Assembly: GCA_902492185.1 (NCBI GenBank)
Contig: CABUKY010000038.1
Span: 1 to 13,263, forward strand
Reading direction: 5' to 3'
Length of the DNA stretch: 13,263 nt
Source: an uncultured Collinsella sp.
GTDB taxonomy: Bacteria; Actinomycetota; Coriobacteriia; Coriobacteriales; Coriobacteriaceae
Positions 12,149 to 13,263 of this stretch are shown one piece after another; the first letter of the stretch is position 1; every line of letters starts with the position of its first letter. The notes beneath the pieces were generated by a model. It searched no databases and was not told where the DNA came from. It saw only the letters and a list, made by a program, of their open reading frames with translations. The position numbers and the translations under genes were made by a program.

Positions 12149-13263
12149 CTAAGCCCCAAGCCTACCCATTAAGAAATCGACTGCGGAAACGATTTTGATG
12201 CCGTCAATGTCGGTCGGATGGCTTCCCCGGCGAACAATGATGATCTTCTCGTAACCGCCGGTGATCTTCTCGAGCGACCTGAGCTCAAATGGACGCAATT
12301 CACGCTTGCGCGTCGCCTCCTCGTCAATCGACTCCGTGACCTGAATAAACTTACGATCCGAGCCGTCGCCGATCGCAACAAAGTCGATTTCAGCATCTCG
12401 AAGATGACCCGTGAAGACCTGGTATCCGTCATAGACAAGGCGATTGTAAATGGCATTTTCGAGAACACGCCCACTGTCGCTGCCGCGATACCCATCCAAG
12501 AAAGCTCGAAGTCCCAGATCCTCAATGTAGAATTTGCCACCGGTCTTCAAAATGTCCCGACCCTTAATATCAAATCGGCGCGCGTGCGAAAAGATATAGG
12601 TCTCCTCAAGGGCGGACACACAAGTGTCCACGACGCCGTGTGAGGATTTCGCCCCGTTCTCTGCCAGCGTTCCAACGATCTTATTAATTGATGTCGGGTT
12701 TGAAATGTTATCAGCCAAGTAGGAAGTGACGCGGTCGAGCACACTCCTGCTCGTCACCGACCGTCTGCCCCGACGGGCTTCGCGAGCCAAAATATCGCGC
12801 CCGACGATTGTCTGGTATGTGCTCCAGATATAGTCCCTCATTTCCTGCTCCGGCAGCTTTGAAGCAGCGAGGAACGGCAGGCCTCCAAACGTCAGATAGC
12901 GGTCAAGAAGATCGTCGAGTGCAACAATATCCTCCCGGCCAAAAACAGCTAGCCTATTCGTGACGTCAGTCGGACCAAGAAAGTCGACATATTCCGAAAA
13001 AGCGAGCGGATGCATCCGAATCTCGACATACCTGCCCGAGATTAAGGTCGCAATCTCTGACGAGAGGAGAAAAGCATTCGAACCCGTAACATATATATCG
13101 CAGTCCCGGTCGACACGAAGTGCGTTAATCGTCTTCTCCCATCCGGCAACCTCCTGAAGCTCGTCGAAGAATAGATAGCACCTCTTGCCCGCAGGCATTA
13201 GACCGTCCACGTGGCGGTAAAGCTCTCGCCAATCACGCACGCCCTCCAGCTCAAATGACTCCA
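12149..13263 (-). CDS. AAA-family ATPase with DUF4143 domain (5' end outside window)
   Basis: The frame is open to the right edge, so the true start and Walker A lie outside; 370 residues are visible. The first visible codons read ESFELEGVRDWRELY, and the internal GTG at 13240 is not the likely start. Walker B is CYLFFDELQEVAGWE (about 28-42 of the fragment), with a sensor-like YVTGSNAFLL (57-66) and LISGRYVEIRMHPLAFSEY (73-91), typical of AAA_14 proteins. The C-terminal DUF4143 part contains GRVLENAIYNRLVYDGYQVF, EIDFVAI and KFIQVTES, resembling a PD-(D/E)XK nuclease-like core but with Gln in place of the usual Lys. Such proteins are widespread accessory genes of unclear function. GC is visibly lower than in the central genes, which suggests horizontal transfer. 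Confidence 0.88.
   Translation of the reverse strand, partial: ESFELEGVRDWRELYRHVDGLMPAGKRCYLFFDELQEVAGWEKTINALRVDRDCDIYVTGSNAFLLSSEIATLISGRYVEIRMHPLAFSEYVDFLGPTDVTNRLAVFGREDIVALDDLLDRYLTFGGLPFLAASKLPEQEMRDYIWSTYQTIVGRDILAREARRGRRSVTSRSVLDRVTSYLADNISNPTSINKIVGTLAENGAKSSHGVVDTCVSALEETYIFSHARRFDIKGRDILKTGGKFYIEDLGLRAFLDGYRGSDSGRVLENAIYNRLVYDGYQVFTGHLRDAEIDFVAIGDGSDRKFIQVTESIDEEATRKRELRPFELRSLEKITGGYEKIIIVRRGSHPTDIDGIKIVSAVDFLMGRLGA

Noticed and set aside
1..13263. CRISPR array, insertion sequence or prophage
   Set aside because: No regularly spaced repeats, transposase, integrase or structural phage gene is visible; the repeats found are few and irregularly spaced.

Overview
The window looks like chromosomal DNA from a high-GC gut actinobacterium of the class Coriobacteriia, most likely Collinsella or a close relative. 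This is an inference from protein style, GC-rich third codon positions, compact minus-strand operons and Shine-Dalgarno usage; no marker gene proves it. About 12 protein genes are visible, all on the minus strand except a GNAT acetyltransferase and gluQ. Both ends are cut: hipA runs off the left edge and a DUF4143-type ATPase runs off the right edge. These two ends are visibly poorer in GC than the middle and look like accessory DNA.

Layout: 1-1283 is a HipB/HipA toxin-antitoxin operon behind two palindromic operators. 1326-3050 is a two-component system, an OmpR-type regulator followed by an intramembrane-sensing kinase of the BceS type, with no transporter next to it. 3228-3959 is an unrecognised soluble protein starting right behind the purH terminator. 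4041-5648 is purH, divergent from a GNAT gene (5926-6549). 6688-8631 is a secreted-leader membrane protein of the DUF2207 family with a polyglycine tail; it converges on the GNAT gene over a shared terminator. 8752-9195 has no gene but holds a dispersed repeat, a possible pseudoknot and a strong hairpin. 9196-10206 is gluQ, probably read from a leaderless transcript. 10222-11862 is a minus-strand operon: a small two-TM membrane protein followed by two unrelated metallophosphoesterases whose ends overlap in ATGA. 12149-13263 is the truncated ATPase.

The most unusual signal lies between genes. A 33-nt hairpin element occurs three times (3194-3226, 8768-8800, 12019-12051), always with a conserved GGGACGG in the loop and with stem changes that keep pairing. 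A related 26-nt near-palindrome lies at 6581-6606. A second motif, GGGACGTTCCTAA(A)TGA, brackets the DUF2207 gene in inverted orientation. Together they resemble a REP/BIME-like family. No CRISPR array, rRNA, tRNA, transposase or phage gene was seen.
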